This document shows positions 17,134-26,066 of a DNA stretch of 40,027 bases, piece after piece. This DNA comes from Phycisphaeraceae bacterium (lineage in GTDB: Bacteria > Planctomycetota > Phycisphaerae > Phycisphaerales > Phycisphaeraceae), in contig JADZCW010000013.1 of the NCBI GenBank assembly GCA_020851395.1, positions 1-40,027 of the forward strand. The letters are read 5' to 3'. A program made the position numbers and the translations under genes. Each line of letters starts with the position of its first letter. The first letter of the stretch is position 1. The notes below the pieces were generated by a model, which was not told where the DNA came from, searched no databases, and saw only the letters and a program-made list of their open reading frames with translations.

Positions 17134-18510
17134 TCAACGGACGAGGATCTGGTCCCGCCGTCGGCCCACGCAGGCGAGGATCACCGGCACGCCCACAAAG
17201 GCCTCGACCCGCTTGATATACGTCTGGGCCGGCCCCGGAAGTTCGCCGAAGCTCGTGCATTCCGCCACGGGTCGGCCAAAGCCTGGCAGCGCCTCGTAGA
17301 CCGGCTCAACCTGCTTAAGCACGTTGGCGTCGGCCGGAAACGAGGGCAGGTCGCGCCCCTTGTAGCGGTAGCCCACGCAGATTTTCAGCTCCGGCAGCCC
17401 CGCCAGGACGCTCAGCCCCGTCGCCGCGATGCCCGTGCAGCCGCTCAGCCGCGCCGCGTAGCGCACCGCCACCAGATCGAGCCAACCGCAGCGGCGCGGC
17501 CGGCCCGTGGTGGTGCCGAACTCGTGGCCGGTCTGGCGGATCTGCTCGCCCGTGGCGTCGTGCAGCTCGGTGGGCATCGGCCCGCCGCCGACGCGGCTGG
17601 TGTACATCTTGACCACGCCGATGATGTCGCCGACGCGCCCGCCCGGCACGGCCGAGCCGGCATAGATCCCCAGCGACGAGCAGTTGCTCGAGGTCACGAA
17701 GGGGTACGTGCCGTGATCGACGTCCAGCAGGCAGGCGTTGGCCCCTTCGAACAGGATCCGTTTGCCCGACTCCATCGCGTTGTGCAGCAGATCCGTCGTG
17801 TCGCGGATGTGGGCCCCGAGCTGCTGGCTCCAGGCGGCGCACTGCTGATAGATCGCCTCGGCGTCAAAGGGCTCGAACGCCTGGCCGTAGCCCGACGCCA
17901 GGGCGCCGAGCATATGGTTCTTGACGTCCACGATATGGCGGAGCTTGTCGCGCAGAGCGGGCAGGTCGAGCAGCTCGCCCATGCGGACAGCCGTGCCGCG
18001 CAGGGCCTTGTCGGCGTAGCAGGGGCCGATGCCGCGCCCGGTGGTGCCGATCATCTCGCCGCCGCCGCGACCTTGATTCAGGGCCTGCTCGAGCAGCCGA
18101 TCCTGCACCTTGTGGTAGGGGAGCACGACGTGGGCCCGGTCGCTGATCAACAGGTTGGGCCCGATGACCACGCCGCGCTCGCGCAGGCCCTGGATCTCGG
18201 AGAGGATCGCCTCGGGGTCGATCACCACGCCGTTGCCGACGACGTTGATCGCCTTGGGGTTGAGGATGCCCGAGGGGACCAGGTGCAGGGCGAACTTCTG
18301 CTCGCCGATCAGGACGGTGTGCCCGGCATTGGCCCCGCCGTTGTAGCGGACTACCAGGTCGAACTTCTGCGTCAGGACGTCGGTGATCTGCCCCTTGCCC
18401 TCGTCGCCCCATTGCATGCCGATGATCGCCGCGTGCGAGCCCCGCAGCGTCAGGCGGTCGAGATTGCTGGCGGCTGGGTCAGCGGTAGCGGCGGTGGGGG
18501 ATGTGGCCAT
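17134..18510 (-). CDS. purA: Adenylosuccinate synthetase
   Basis: A 458-residue GTP-dependent enzyme joining IMP and aspartate in AMP synthesis. The phosphate-binding loop is 'GMQWGDEGKGQITD' (catalytic Asp36; GKGQ where GKGK is usual). 'YNGGANAGHTV', 'GTTGRGIGPCYADK', 'EGANACLLDVDHGTYPFVTSSN' and 'TTTGRPRRCGWLDL' follow in family order. About 25 extra residues precede the catalytic core. AGGAGG lies 8 bases before ATG 18510, making that the start. An extended -10 promoter is visible just upstream. Confidence 0.97.
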   Translation of the reverse strand: MATSPTAATADPAASNLDRLTLRGSHAAIIGMQWGDEGKGQITDVLTQKFDLVVRYNGGANAGHTVLIGEQKFALHLVPSGILNPKAINVVGNGVVIDPEAILSEIQGLRERGVVIGPNLLISDRAHVVLPYHKVQDRLLEQALNQGRGGGEMIGTTGRGIGPCYADKALRGTAVRMGELLDLPALRDKLRHIVDVKNHMLGALASGYGQAFEPFDAEAIYQQCAAWSQQLGAHIRDTTDLLHNAMESGKRILFEGANACLLDVDHGTYPFVTSSNCSSLGIYAGSAVPGGRVGDIIGVVKMYTSRVGGGPMPTELHDATGEQIRQTGHEFGTTTGRPRRCGWLDLVAVRYAARLSGCTGIAATGLSVLAGLPELKICVGYRYKGRDLPSFPADANVLKQVEPVYEALPGFGRPVAECTSFGELPGPAQTYIKRVEAFVGVPVILACVGRRRDQILVR

Positions 18511-18548
18511 CGGCGGCTCCTCCTGGCAGGTGGGACACAAAACGACTT

Positions 18549-18557
18549 ATTTTACCA
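18549..18557 (-). promoter_or_regulatory. Extended -10 promoter candidate for purA-uppS
   Basis: On the minus strand TGGTAAAAT reads as an extended -10 (TGN plus TAAAAT, where TATAAT is the consensus). The predicted start lies about 30 bases before the purA ATG. No good -35 element is seen, which is common for extended -10 promoters. Confidence 0.45.
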
Positions 18558-18615
18558 GGTTTCGTCGTCGCCGACCGTGGTCTGGAAAAGGACTTTTGTC
18601 AGACGATTTGGGCCG

Positions 18616-19863
18616 TTATGTGGCGGATTGACAGAGGCTTATAAGCTCTTCCCGCTCGGCCGCGAAGTCGTTTTCCCGGCCCTGGCGGATCAGCTCCAGG
18701 CCGGTCGAGATGACCTCCCAGTGGGCCTCGCAGCAGAAGAGATTCTTCAGGTGCGCAGCCGCGACGACGCGGAGCTTGGGGTTGTCCATGCCGTCGCGGG
18801 TTTCCTTGATCCGGGCCAGGAAGTGCGGCAGGCGAAAGAGGCAGTAGGCGTTCCAGAACCGCCGATGTGCCTGGGGGTCCGTCTGGATCTCGGACAGGCG
18901 GTTGAGCCGGCGGAAGAAGCCTTCACGCTGTGCCGGGGGCAGCAGGCTCGCGTGGCCGGTGGCGGGGTCCATGCGGGTGGGGTGGATGTCCACGCCGACG
19001 CACGTTCGGCCGCTCAGGTGCAGGCGGACGATCATGCCCACCCACCACAGCGCGTCCTCGCTCGAGGCCGGGGCCCAGAAGAGGAAGTTGCCCAGGTTGT
19101 AGATGATCGGCACGCCCTGGTGGACCTCCATGCCCTGGACGGTGTGGGCATGGTGGCCGATGACCGCGTCGGCGCCGGACTCGGCGATGGCCCGGTAGTC
19201 GCGGACCATGCGCGGGCTGGCGATGGGGCAGAACTCGTTGCCGCCGTGGATGAAGACGACCAGCAGATCACATTGCTGGCGTGCCGTGCTGACGCGGACG
19301 CAGACCGGCCCGAGGTGCAACGGGCCCGCGCCGGCCTCCTCGGGCGTGGCGTTGGAGAACTCGTTCTCCGCCACGGCCAGCAGGCCCACGCGCAGGCCGT
19401 GACGCTCCACGAACAGGGGTTGCCAGGCCTCCTCAAGACTGCGTCCGACGCCCACCACGCCCAGGCCGTGCCGGCGCGCCAGCTCGACGGTTTCGAGCAT
19501 CGACTCGGGGCCGTAGTCCTTGACGTGATTGTTGGCCATGTCCACGACATCGAAACCGCCGAACGCCACGCCCGCGATCGCGGCGGGGGGGCCCTGCAGC
19601 GCCGGGCCGTCCTTGATGATGGGTTGGCCAAGGTCGCTCAGCGGCAGCTCGAGGTTGGCCACCGAGAGATCCTTGTCCGCCAGCATGGGCAGGATGTCGC
19701 CGTAGACGGCCCGAACGGCGTCGGGGCCCTGCGTGAAGAGTTCGTCGAGCTTCCAGCCGCGGGACGGGCAGATGTCGCCGGTGGCCAGCAGGCGGAAATC
19801 AGAACCCAAGCCGCCTGGGCCGGAGCCCAGGCGCCACTGACCGGTCTGGATGTCGAGTTTCAT
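18616..19863 (-). CDS. CapA-family metallophosphoesterase-like protein
   Basis: A 415-residue protein of the CapA/PgsA (poly-gamma-glutamate synthesis) family. Metal-site motifs are 'LLATGDICPSRG', 'VANLELPLS', 'VVDMANNHVKDYG', 'VVFIHGGNEF', 'DAVIGHHAHTVQGMEV' and 'IIYNLGNFLFW', giving the D, N/E, N-N-H, H-G and G-H-H-A-H pattern of calcineurin-like phosphoesterases. It has no signal peptide. It starts 11 bases after the stop of the chain-length gene and is the last gene of the exopolysaccharide operon. In other loci CapA proteins act in polymer synthesis or surface attachment; the role here is inferred. ATG 19863 was chosen because upstream codons overlap the preceding gene. Confidence 0.9.
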   Translation of the reverse strand: MKLDIQTGQWRLGSGPGGLGSDFRLLATGDICPSRGWKLDELFTQGPDAVRAVYGDILPMLADKDLSVANLELPLSDLGQPIIKDGPALQGPPAAIAGVAFGGFDVVDMANNHVKDYGPESMLETVELARRHGLGVVGVGRSLEEAWQPLFVERHGLRVGLLAVAENEFSNATPEEAGAGPLHLGPVCVRVSTARQQCDLLVVFIHGGNEFCPIASPRMVRDYRAIAESGADAVIGHHAHTVQGMEVHQGVPIIYNLGNFLFWAPASSEDALWWVGMIVRLHLSGRTCVGVDIHPTRMDPATGHASLLPPAQREGFFRRLNRLSEIQTDPQAHRRFWNAYCLFRLPHFLARIKETRDGMDNPKLRVVAAAHLKNLFCCEAHWEVISTGLELIRQGRENDFAAEREELISLCQSAT

Positions 19864-19874
19864 ACGGCCAGATG

Positions 19875-21482
19875 TTACCGCCCGGCGGCGCATCGGGCCC
19901 GACGGTGCCGCCGAACCTCCAGGCCCGTGGCCACGACCAGTCCGCCCAGCAGCGACACAGCCGCCAGCAGCGACAGCCTGGGGAACGACTCGCGCAGCGG
20001 GAGCATCGGTTGATCGACCGATCGCGTCATCATCAACGTGTTGGCCTGGCTGAGCACCACCTGGTGGCGCATCTCGGCGGTCTTGGCCCAGAGGTTTTCA
20101 TAAATGCGTGCGGCCCGCTCGTAATCCATCCACGCCTGCGCCTTCTCGGGCATGCCGGTCAGGCCGGAGCGGAACTGGTTGATCTCCGCCTCGAGCTCCG
20201 TCACGCGCTTGTTGGCTCGCTCGAGGTAGTTGGTCATCGACGCCGCCATGTCCCCCACGAGCGTCTTGCGGGCCGACTGCAGCGCGACCAGCGGCGGGTA
20301 GTCCTCGCGGAACTGCGAGCGCAGGGCGGCCGCCTCGGCGTTGACCTGCGTCAGCCGCTGGCCCATCGATTGCAGCAGCGGGTCCTCGACGAAGGAGGGA
20401 AGCGTCATCTCCGTCTGGCCCGACTTGAGGCCCTCGACGAGCTGCTCGAGTTCGTAGAGCCTCAGCTTCTGCTCGCGCAGGGCCAGCTCCTGCTGGACGA
20501 GGCTCTGGATCTGGAGCCTGACCTGTTCGTCCAGGGCGATGACCCCGGACTCGGTCTGGTAGGCCGCGAGTTTGGACTGCGACTGGCGGACGTCGGCGAG
20601 CATCTGGTCGAGCTGGCGGGTGGCGAACTGGCCGACCTTCTCCGACAGCTCGTCGGCCCAGTGCTCCTTCATGGCCGAGTAGTCCTCGAGCAGGGCCGTC
20701 ACCGCCTCCTGGGCCAGGAAGGGCGAGCGGTCGGAGAAGCTGACGCGGATGACCTTGCTCTGCGAGGTGAGCTGGCTGGTGGCCTGAACCTCGAGCTTCT
20801 TGGAGAACTTCTCGAGCACGCTGCCGGCCGGCCGGATGGTGAGCTTCAACCGCGTGCCGGCCTCGGGAACATTCGCGTCATGATGGTCCAGGACGAAACT
20901 GCCCCGGGGCGTGACAAAGGGCTTGGCGAGTTCGCCCTCCCCGAGCGGTTGGCCGCTCTCATGATCGGCGACGGTGAACTTCCCGTCGGCCGCGAACTCG
21001 ATGTCGAAGGTGAGCTTCTGATAGACGTGCGGCGCGGTGGTGGTCTGGTGGACGAACAGGCCGCGCAGGTACCGCCCCGTGTCACGCCCGATCCGCCACT
21101 GCCAGAAGAAGGGCCGCTGCGGGCGAAGCCGGCTGGGCCCGGAGAGCCTGGCGTTGAATCCGCAGGCCTCGATCGCCGCCAGCGAGAGGCGGTCGCTGCG
21201 CAACAGGTCCTTTTGCGACAGCACGTCGCCGGTGCCGCCGAGCATGGCGCTGAGGTTCGTCGGCGCGGCGCCCATGGCGCTCAGGGCCGGCTTGTCCTCG
21301 ACGTAGACCGAGCCGGTGCTGGTGAACATCGGGGTCAGGTGCATGCCCGCGAGCAGGATCACCGCGGCCCACAGCGCCGTGCGCGTCGCCAGGCGGCCCT
21401 TGTGTTCGAGCACGGGTTCGAGCATCGCCGTCAGGTCCAGCCCGTCCGTCGGCGTCGTGTTGTGGGTGTCTTGGCCGGTCAT
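19875..21482 (-). CDS. GumC/Wzz-type polysaccharide chain-length protein without kinase domain
   Basis: A 535-residue inner-membrane protein with one hydrophobic segment near residues 35-50 and a second near 505-525. Between them is a large periplasmic region with a long coiled coil, including 'KVGQFATRQLDQMLADVRQSQSKLAAYQ' and 'REDYPPLVALQSARKTL'. This is the GumC/Wzz/Wzc co-polymerase topology. It ends shortly after the second helix, so the cytoplasmic tyrosine-kinase domain of Wzc is absent and no separate kinase gene is seen in the window. It would set chain length and connect polymerase with the Wza-type export channel. Five bases separate it from the preceding gene. Confidence 0.88.
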   Translation of the reverse strand: MTGQDTHNTTPTDGLDLTAMLEPVLEHKGRLATRTALWAAVILLAGMHLTPMFTSTGSVYVEDKPALSAMGAAPTNLSAMLGGTGDVLSQKDLLRSDRLSLAAIEACGFNARLSGPSRLRPQRPFFWQWRIGRDTGRYLRGLFVHQTTTAPHVYQKLTFDIEFAADGKFTVADHESGQPLGEGELAKPFVTPRGSFVLDHHDANVPEAGTRLKLTIRPAGSVLEKFSKKLEVQATSQLTSQSKVIRVSFSDRSPFLAQEAVTALLEDYSAMKEHWADELSEKVGQFATRQLDQMLADVRQSQSKLAAYQTESGVIALDEQVRLQIQSLVQQELALREQKLRLYELEQLVEGLKSGQTEMTLPSFVEDPLLQSMGQRLTQVNAEAAALRSQFREDYPPLVALQSARKTLVGDMAASMTNYLERANKRVTELEAEINQFRSGLTGMPEKAQAWMDYERAARIYENLWAKTAEMRHQVVLSQANTLMMTRSVDQPMLPLRESFPRLSLLAAVSLLGGLVVATGLEVRRHRRARCAAGR

Positions 21483-21487
21483 GGTGA

Positions 21488-22675
21488 TCAGTTGTTGATG
21501 TTGTTGCCGTTGGAGGCCGAGATGATCTGGGCCAAGGGAGTCACGACGTTGCCCAGGACCTCGATCGTGGGCAGGATCTCGCGCATCAGGTCGTTCCAGT
21601 TCCCGAGCTTGCTCTTGGGCAGGTAGACGATGTCGCCGGCCATCAGGTTAAAGGGAGGGGCCTGGCCGTCGAGGATCATCTTCAGGTTCACCGTGATCAG
21701 CTCCCCGCGCGTCGGCGAGTAGGAGCGCAGGACGCGGACCTGCTTGAGCAGCCCGCCGACCTTGACGAACCCGCCCGCCATGGAGATGGCCTCGGTCAGC
21801 GTGAGCTTGCCCTGGGTCATGGGCACGGCCCCGGGCTGGTTGACGTTGCCCAGCACGAAGACGCGCTGCTCGCTGAGGTCCGGAACGTAGAGCGTGTCCT
21901 GGGGCATGAGCCAGATGTTCTGCTCCAGGTCGCCCTCGTTGAGCAGGCGGTAGACGTCCACGGGCAGCACGTGCTGGCCGCGGATCACCCGCGCGCCGGG
22001 CAGGAAGGCATTGTCCGCCAGCCCCGAGCCCAGGGCGATGCCCTGGAGCAGGCTCGTCGGGCGGTTGAGGTAGATCACCTGCGGCTGACGGAAGGAGCCG
22101 ACGAGGTAGACCGGCTGGCTGCTGTACTCGAGCACCTCGACGACGACCCAGGGCTCGGTGATGTAGCGCTTGTACTTCTCAGCCAGCCGCTGCTGAGCCT
22201 GGCCGAGGGTCAGGCCCGTGACCTCGACCATGCCGACCATCGGGAGCTGGATGCGTCCGCGCCCGTCGACGCGAGAGCCGAGCGAGCGATTGCCGAAGGT
22301 CACCGCCCCGGCCGGGCTGCCCAGCTCGGGCTTGCCGAAGACGTTGACGTACAGCACGTCGTGGGGGCCGATGACGTAGTCGGCTGGCGGTTCGCCCGTC
22401 GGGGCGCTCGGGACGCGCAGGGTCTGGCGTTCGACGACGGCCGTGCCGTCGCCGCCGTCGGTCGGCTCGCCGCGCTCGACGGTCACGTCATCCACCGCCG
22501 GGATGGGCCTGGCCGCCACCGGGGCGTGCTCGGGCTTGGACCGCGGGTCCCTGAACGAGGCCGCCACCGAGCAGCCGACCAGCGATGCCGCCGCGAACGC
22601 CCACGCCGCCGCACGGAGCCCCCGCGTCCCCAGCCCGATCGCTCGCCTCCAGGACCGCGTCTCGATTCGGATCAT
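21488..22675 (-). CDS. Wza-type polysaccharide export lipoprotein
   Basis: A 395-residue outer-membrane export protein. The signal peptide ends in the lipobox LVGC, with lipidated Cys35. A poly_export domain begins at 'YVIGPHDVLYVNVFGKPEL' and includes 'DGRGRIQLPMVGMVEVTGLT'. SLBB-type domains follow: 'QPVYLVGSFRQPQVIYL' and 'QRVFVLGNVNQPGAVPM'. It would form the outer-membrane channel for the polymer. The C terminus ends in Asn-rich 'NGNNINN' and lacks an obvious long amphipathic membrane helix, so pore formation may need the neighbouring beta-barrel candidate. It overlaps no gene and lies 5 bases from the GumC-type gene. Confidence 0.93.
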   Translation of the reverse strand: MIRIETRSWRRAIGLGTRGLRAAAWAFAAASLVGCSVAASFRDPRSKPEHAPVAARPIPAVDDVTVERGEPTDGGDGTAVVERQTLRVPSAPTGEPPADYVIGPHDVLYVNVFGKPELGSPAGAVTFGNRSLGSRVDGRGRIQLPMVGMVEVTGLTLGQAQQRLAEKYKRYITEPWVVVEVLEYSSQPVYLVGSFRQPQVIYLNRPTSLLQGIALGSGLADNAFLPGARVIRGQHVLPVDVYRLLNEGDLEQNIWLMPQDTLYVPDLSEQRVFVLGNVNQPGAVPMTQGKLTLTEAISMAGGFVKVGGLLKQVRVLRSYSPTRGELITVNLKMILDGQAPPFNLMAGDIVYLPKSKLGNWNDLMREILPTIEVLGNVVTPLAQIISASNGNNINN

Positions 22676-22714
22676 GCTTCTTCCGCTCTTGCCGGGTCGC
22701 CGGCGATGGACTCG

Positions 22715-24205
22715 CTAGTACGCGCCGCGTCGGTCGAGCAGAATGCCGACCGTGCGGATCAGGATCACCACGTCCAGCCAGACCGACCAGTTCCGCACAT
22801 AATAAGCATCCAGCCGCATGCGTTCACGGTAGGTCAGCTCGTTGCGTCCGCAGGCCTGCCACATCCCCGTGATGCCCGGGACGGCCCGGCAGTAGACGTC
22901 CATCTGGTCGCCGCGCTTGGCCCGCTCGCTCTCGGGGAACGGGCGCGGCCCGACCAGGCTCATCTGACCGAGCATGACGTTGATGAACTGCGGCAGCTCG
23001 TCGAGGCTCAGCCGGCGCAGCCACCGGCCCACCCGCGTCACCCGCGGGTCGGCGCGCAGCTTCCGCGTCACCTCCCACTCCTGACGCAGCTCCCGATTCG
23101 ACGAGAGCGTCTCGTGCAGCACGTCGTTGGCGTTGGCGACCATCGTGCGGAACTTGAACATGTCAAAGGCAACGCCCTGGCGCCCGATCACGCGATGACG
23201 GTAGAGCACCGGCCCGCGCGAGTCGAGCTTGATCAACGCCGCCAGCAGCAGCCCCAGCGGCAGCACCACCACCATCCCCGCCGTCACCAGCAACAGGTCC
23301 ATCAGCCTCTTGATCCGCCGGGGCATCGGCTCGAGCAGGTGCTGACGCACCTCCAGGGCCAGCATCCCCCCCATGTCCCGCGCCTGCACCCAGAGCGTCG
23401 AGAAGTCCAGGAAGTCCGGCACGATCAGCACCCGCCGGAACACCCGGCACTCCTGGTCGATCATCCGCAGAAGCTCCGATCGCGCCGCCTCGGGCATGGC
23501 CAGGATCGCGTAGTGGATCCCCACTGCCCTCGAGACGCGCTGCGCCTGGTCCATCCCACGCACCACCGGCACGCGCCGGATCGCCGACCCGCCCGCGAGT
23601 TCATCGGTCAGCACCACCGCCGGCCGCAGGCCCAACGCCGGCTGCGCCTGCAGCAGCCGGATGACCTGCCGGCAGACGCACCGCCGGCCCATCACCACCA
23701 CCGGGTACCCCCACCACGTCCGCTGGCCGAACATCCAGCGCACGATCCCCCGGCCTGCCGGCACTGTCGCCAGCGCCAGCAGCCACGCCAGCACCATCAT
23801 GCCGCGCGATGACGCGGGGTTGTCCGACAGCAGCAGCACCCCCGCGCCCAGCAGCAGGAAGCCCAGCGTCGTCGCCCGCGTCAGCAGGCGCAGCTCGCGC
23901 GCCGCCACCAGCCCCACGCCCGGGTAGGCCCCCATGCCCCAGTAGACCGTCAGCAGGAACACCAGCCAGGGCCAGCAGGCCAGCAGCTCGCGGCGCTGCG
24001 GCCATCCCTCGGTCCAGGCCGATTCGATCAGCAGCGCCGCGGCCGTCGCCAGCACGATCGCCATCGCGTCGGCCAGGAGCGTCGTGGCCGCGGTCAGGTT
24101 CGGCCAGGACTGCCGGCCCAGCGCCGCCCAGGGCGCGACCGCCCGCGAGACCTCCTCGGGCAGAATCCCGCCGACGCCCTCCCAAGCCATCGCGTTTCTG
24201 CTCAT
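22715..24205 (-). CDS. WbaP/WcaJ-type polyprenyl-phosphate sugar-phosphate transferase
   Basis: A 496-residue initiating enzyme that transfers a sugar phosphate from a nucleotide sugar to undecaprenyl phosphate. The N-terminal half has about four to five hydrophobic helices and a CoA-binding-like middle domain. A membrane segment 'MDLLLVTAGMVVVLPLGLLLAALIKL' precedes the catalytic domain, which has 'PVLYRHRVIGRQG', 'FKFRTMV', 'LRRLSLDELPQFINVMLGQMSLVGPRP', 'VPGITGMWQ' and the C-terminal 'DAYYVRNWSVWLD'. GGGAGG lies 6 bases before ATG 24205. The nucleotide-sugar donor cannot be read from the sequence. Confidence 0.95.
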   Translation of the reverse strand: MSRNAMAWEGVGGILPEEVSRAVAPWAALGRQSWPNLTAATTLLADAMAIVLATAAALLIESAWTEGWPQRRELLACWPWLVFLLTVYWGMGAYPGVGLVAARELRLLTRATTLGFLLLGAGVLLLSDNPASSRGMMVLAWLLALATVPAGRGIVRWMFGQRTWWGYPVVVMGRRCVCRQVIRLLQAQPALGLRPAVVLTDELAGGSAIRRVPVVRGMDQAQRVSRAVGIHYAILAMPEAARSELLRMIDQECRVFRRVLIVPDFLDFSTLWVQARDMGGMLALEVRQHLLEPMPRRIKRLMDLLLVTAGMVVVLPLGLLLAALIKLDSRGPVLYRHRVIGRQGVAFDMFKFRTMVANANDVLHETLSSNRELRQEWEVTRKLRADPRVTRVGRWLRRLSLDELPQFINVMLGQMSLVGPRPFPESERAKRGDQMDVYCRAVPGITGMWQACGRNELTYRERMRLDAYYVRNWSVWLDVVILIRTVGILLDRRGAY

Positions 24206-24268
24206 CGTCAGCCTCCCTCGATCAGCGGCGATTCATTGGTTCGTTGCGGATTTCCGGCCCCGCCGTGA

Positions 24269-25867
24269 CTAATAGGTGAATTCCAGCCCCACCGACCCGA
24301 TCACCACGACGGGGCTGTCCCCCGTCCCGTTGGCCAAGCTGAGCCGTTGCAGCGGACTGCCGAGGAACAACACCGACCCCCCGGTCGTCAGGTCCAGCAG
24401 GACCATCTGATCGCCGGGCGTGGACATCGTCAGCAGGGGGATGCTCAGCTCCAGACCGATCTGCCCGTAGCCGAAGAACTGGTCCTGGCCGGCCGGGTCC
24501 TCGAAATAGTCCGACAGGCTCAGCCCGACACGCACCGGCACGGCCAGCGTGATCGGCCGCTTGAAGCTCTCGATCCTCAGCAGCTCGAACTCCGGCCGGA
24601 CACCCAGCTCCAGGTAGATGCCCTGGCCGAACCCGGGGGCATTGGAGTTGGGGTTGCCGCCGTCGGAGTCGCCCTGGTACTCGATCGTCAACAGCGCGTA
24701 GGGCTGGAGGCTGAAGGGAAACGCCGGCGTGCTGTCGTCGAAGGCCAGCTTCGCCTCAAAGGCGTGCACGTCGGCCAACTGCTGGTTCACGCCGATGCGG
24801 TTGGTCTGGTAGACCCCCAAGAGCAGACGCTCGAAGCCGGTGAACTCGACGCCGCCGTCGAAGTCCAGCTCGTAGAACTTCTCGTTGCCCCCGCCGGGCG
24901 TGTTGGCCGTGGGGCCGAAGGTGTGGAACGAGCGGAGCTTGATCACCGCGTCGAGCTTGTTGAAGACGTCGGACATCCGGTCCTCGTACGGACGGACGCG
25001 GATCTCAGCGCCGAGTTGAACGAGCCCCTCGTTCTCCTGGCCGATGCCGCGGTAGAAATAGGCGGTGTCGAATTGGGAGGTGGCATGAAAGAGGAACCGC
25101 CAATGGTCCGCGGGCTCGAGCTCGCTCGGCGGCTCGCCCGGGGTCGGGTAATGGTGAACGCTCGGGACGGCGGAGTGCCGGGGTTCGTCGGCCTCTTGGG
25201 CATCGGCCGGCTGCGTGGCGGCCGGCGCGACGACGGTCTCGGACACGGGCTCCTGGTCGTCCAACGGAGGCGACTGCGGGGCGGTGACGATCGGAGGTTC
25301 GATCGTGATGACCGGGGCGGGGGCGACGGTCTGAGCGGCCTGGGCCAGCGAGGGCGCGGGCTGTCTCCATCGCAGGTTCGCGTAGCTCGCCCCGGGCAGG
25401 GACAGCTCGATCGTCGGCGTCGGCTCAAGGATCAGCAGACGAATCCACCGCCCGCGTGCCGGGCCGGCCTCGAGGCCGTTGAGCGCCAGGCGAGGTCGCT
25501 GGCGGCTGCCGACCATCTCCAGCTCGCCCGGCTGGCCGGCGCCAAGGTCCATCGTCAGCTCTTCGGGCCCGCTGCGCAGGACCAACTGCTTGGCGTCGGT
25601 GTCGAGCTCAAGCCCCAGGCTCTTGTCCAGCACGTCGGATTTGGGGATGACCAGCTTGGGCGTGACGCCGGCCTGCCCGACGAACACCGCCTCGGACGTC
25701 TGCTCGGTCACGTACCAGTCCGGGCCCAGGTCGCGGCCGACCCCGCCGGCGCTCGTCTGCGCCAGGACCGTCAGGCTCAACCCCAGCGCACCGATCAATT
25801 TCAGGACCAGCGGCCGACGCCGTTGTCCCTGGTTCTTCCGCGTCCGTGCTTGGCGATCAGCTCGCAA
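24269..25867 (-). CDS. Exported protein with predicted outer-membrane beta-barrel C-terminal domain
   Basis: A 532-residue protein beginning at TTG 25867, with AGGAG about 10 bases upstream. A basic N terminus and hydrophobic stretch (about 19-37, ending near TSAGG) form a signal peptide. A beta-rich domain (about 45-170) is followed by a Pro/Ala/Gln-rich linker (about 175-245). A C-terminal region of about 280 residues has alternating amphipathic strands and ends in 'VGSVGLEFTY'; a terminal aromatic residue is typical of outer-membrane barrels. It is the first gene of the exopolysaccharide operon behind a good promoter. I do not recognise a named family. A secretion pore or surface-polymer receptor are both possible. 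Confidence 0.75.
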   Translation of the reverse strand: MRADRQARTRKNQGQRRRPLVLKLIGALGLSLTVLAQTSAGGVGRDLGPDWYVTEQTSEAVFVGQAGVTPKLVIPKSDVLDKSLGLELDTDAKQLVLRSGPEELTMDLGAGQPGELEMVGSRQRPRLALNGLEAGPARGRWIRLLILEPTPTIELSLPGASYANLRWRQPAPSLAQAAQTVAPAPVITIEPPIVTAPQSPPLDDQEPVSETVVAPAATQPADAQEADEPRHSAVPSVHHYPTPGEPPSELEPADHWRFLFHATSQFDTAYFYRGIGQENEGLVQLGAEIRVRPYEDRMSDVFNKLDAVIKLRSFHTFGPTANTPGGGNEKFYELDFDGGVEFTGFERLLLGVYQTNRIGVNQQLADVHAFEAKLAFDDSTPAFPFSLQPYALLTIEYQGDSDGGNPNSNAPGFGQGIYLELGVRPEFELLRIESFKRPITLAVPVRVGLSLSDYFEDPAGQDQFFGYGQIGLELSIPLLTMSTPGDQMVLLDLTTGGSVLFLGSPLQRLSLANGTGDSPVVVIGSVGLEFTY

Positions 25868-25904
25868 GAACCTTGTTCTCCTGGCCCTACATGCGCACGG
25901 CCGG

Positions 25905-25933
25905 ATTTAAACCGCCCACGCCATGAAAGTCAA
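25905..25933 (-). promoter_or_regulatory. Promoter of the exopolysaccharide operon
   Basis: On the minus strand TTGACT and TTAAAT are separated by 17 bases. The start of transcription would lie about 30 bases before the TTG start codon at 25867. This is one of the best promoter matches in the window. Confidence 0.6.
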
Positions 25934-25999
25934 TTAATCTTCCATCGTCAGACATCCGTAAAGATCCCGTGCACCTCCGGGCTCGCGTGGCTTTCTTCA

Positions 26000-26028
26000 T
26001 TGACGCATCCAACCGTGACTTCTACGCT
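26000..26028 (+). promoter_or_regulatory. Promoter of the divergent glycosyltransferase gene
   Basis: TTGACG (26000-26005) and TACGCT (26023-26028) are separated by 17 bases, 38 bases before ATG 26067. It is back to back with the operon promoter at 25905-25933. Confidence 0.5.
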
Positions 26029-26066
26029 ATGACCAGACAGGCCTCCAGCCCCCGCCGCAGCCGATC

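Noticed and set aside
16942..20013. A 1023-codon open frame on the plus strand
   Set aside because: It runs antisense to uppS, purA and capA, which have clear family motifs on the minus strand. Its protein is low-complexity (Ala/Gly/Arg/Val/His) and shows no domain; it is a product of GC-rich codon usage.
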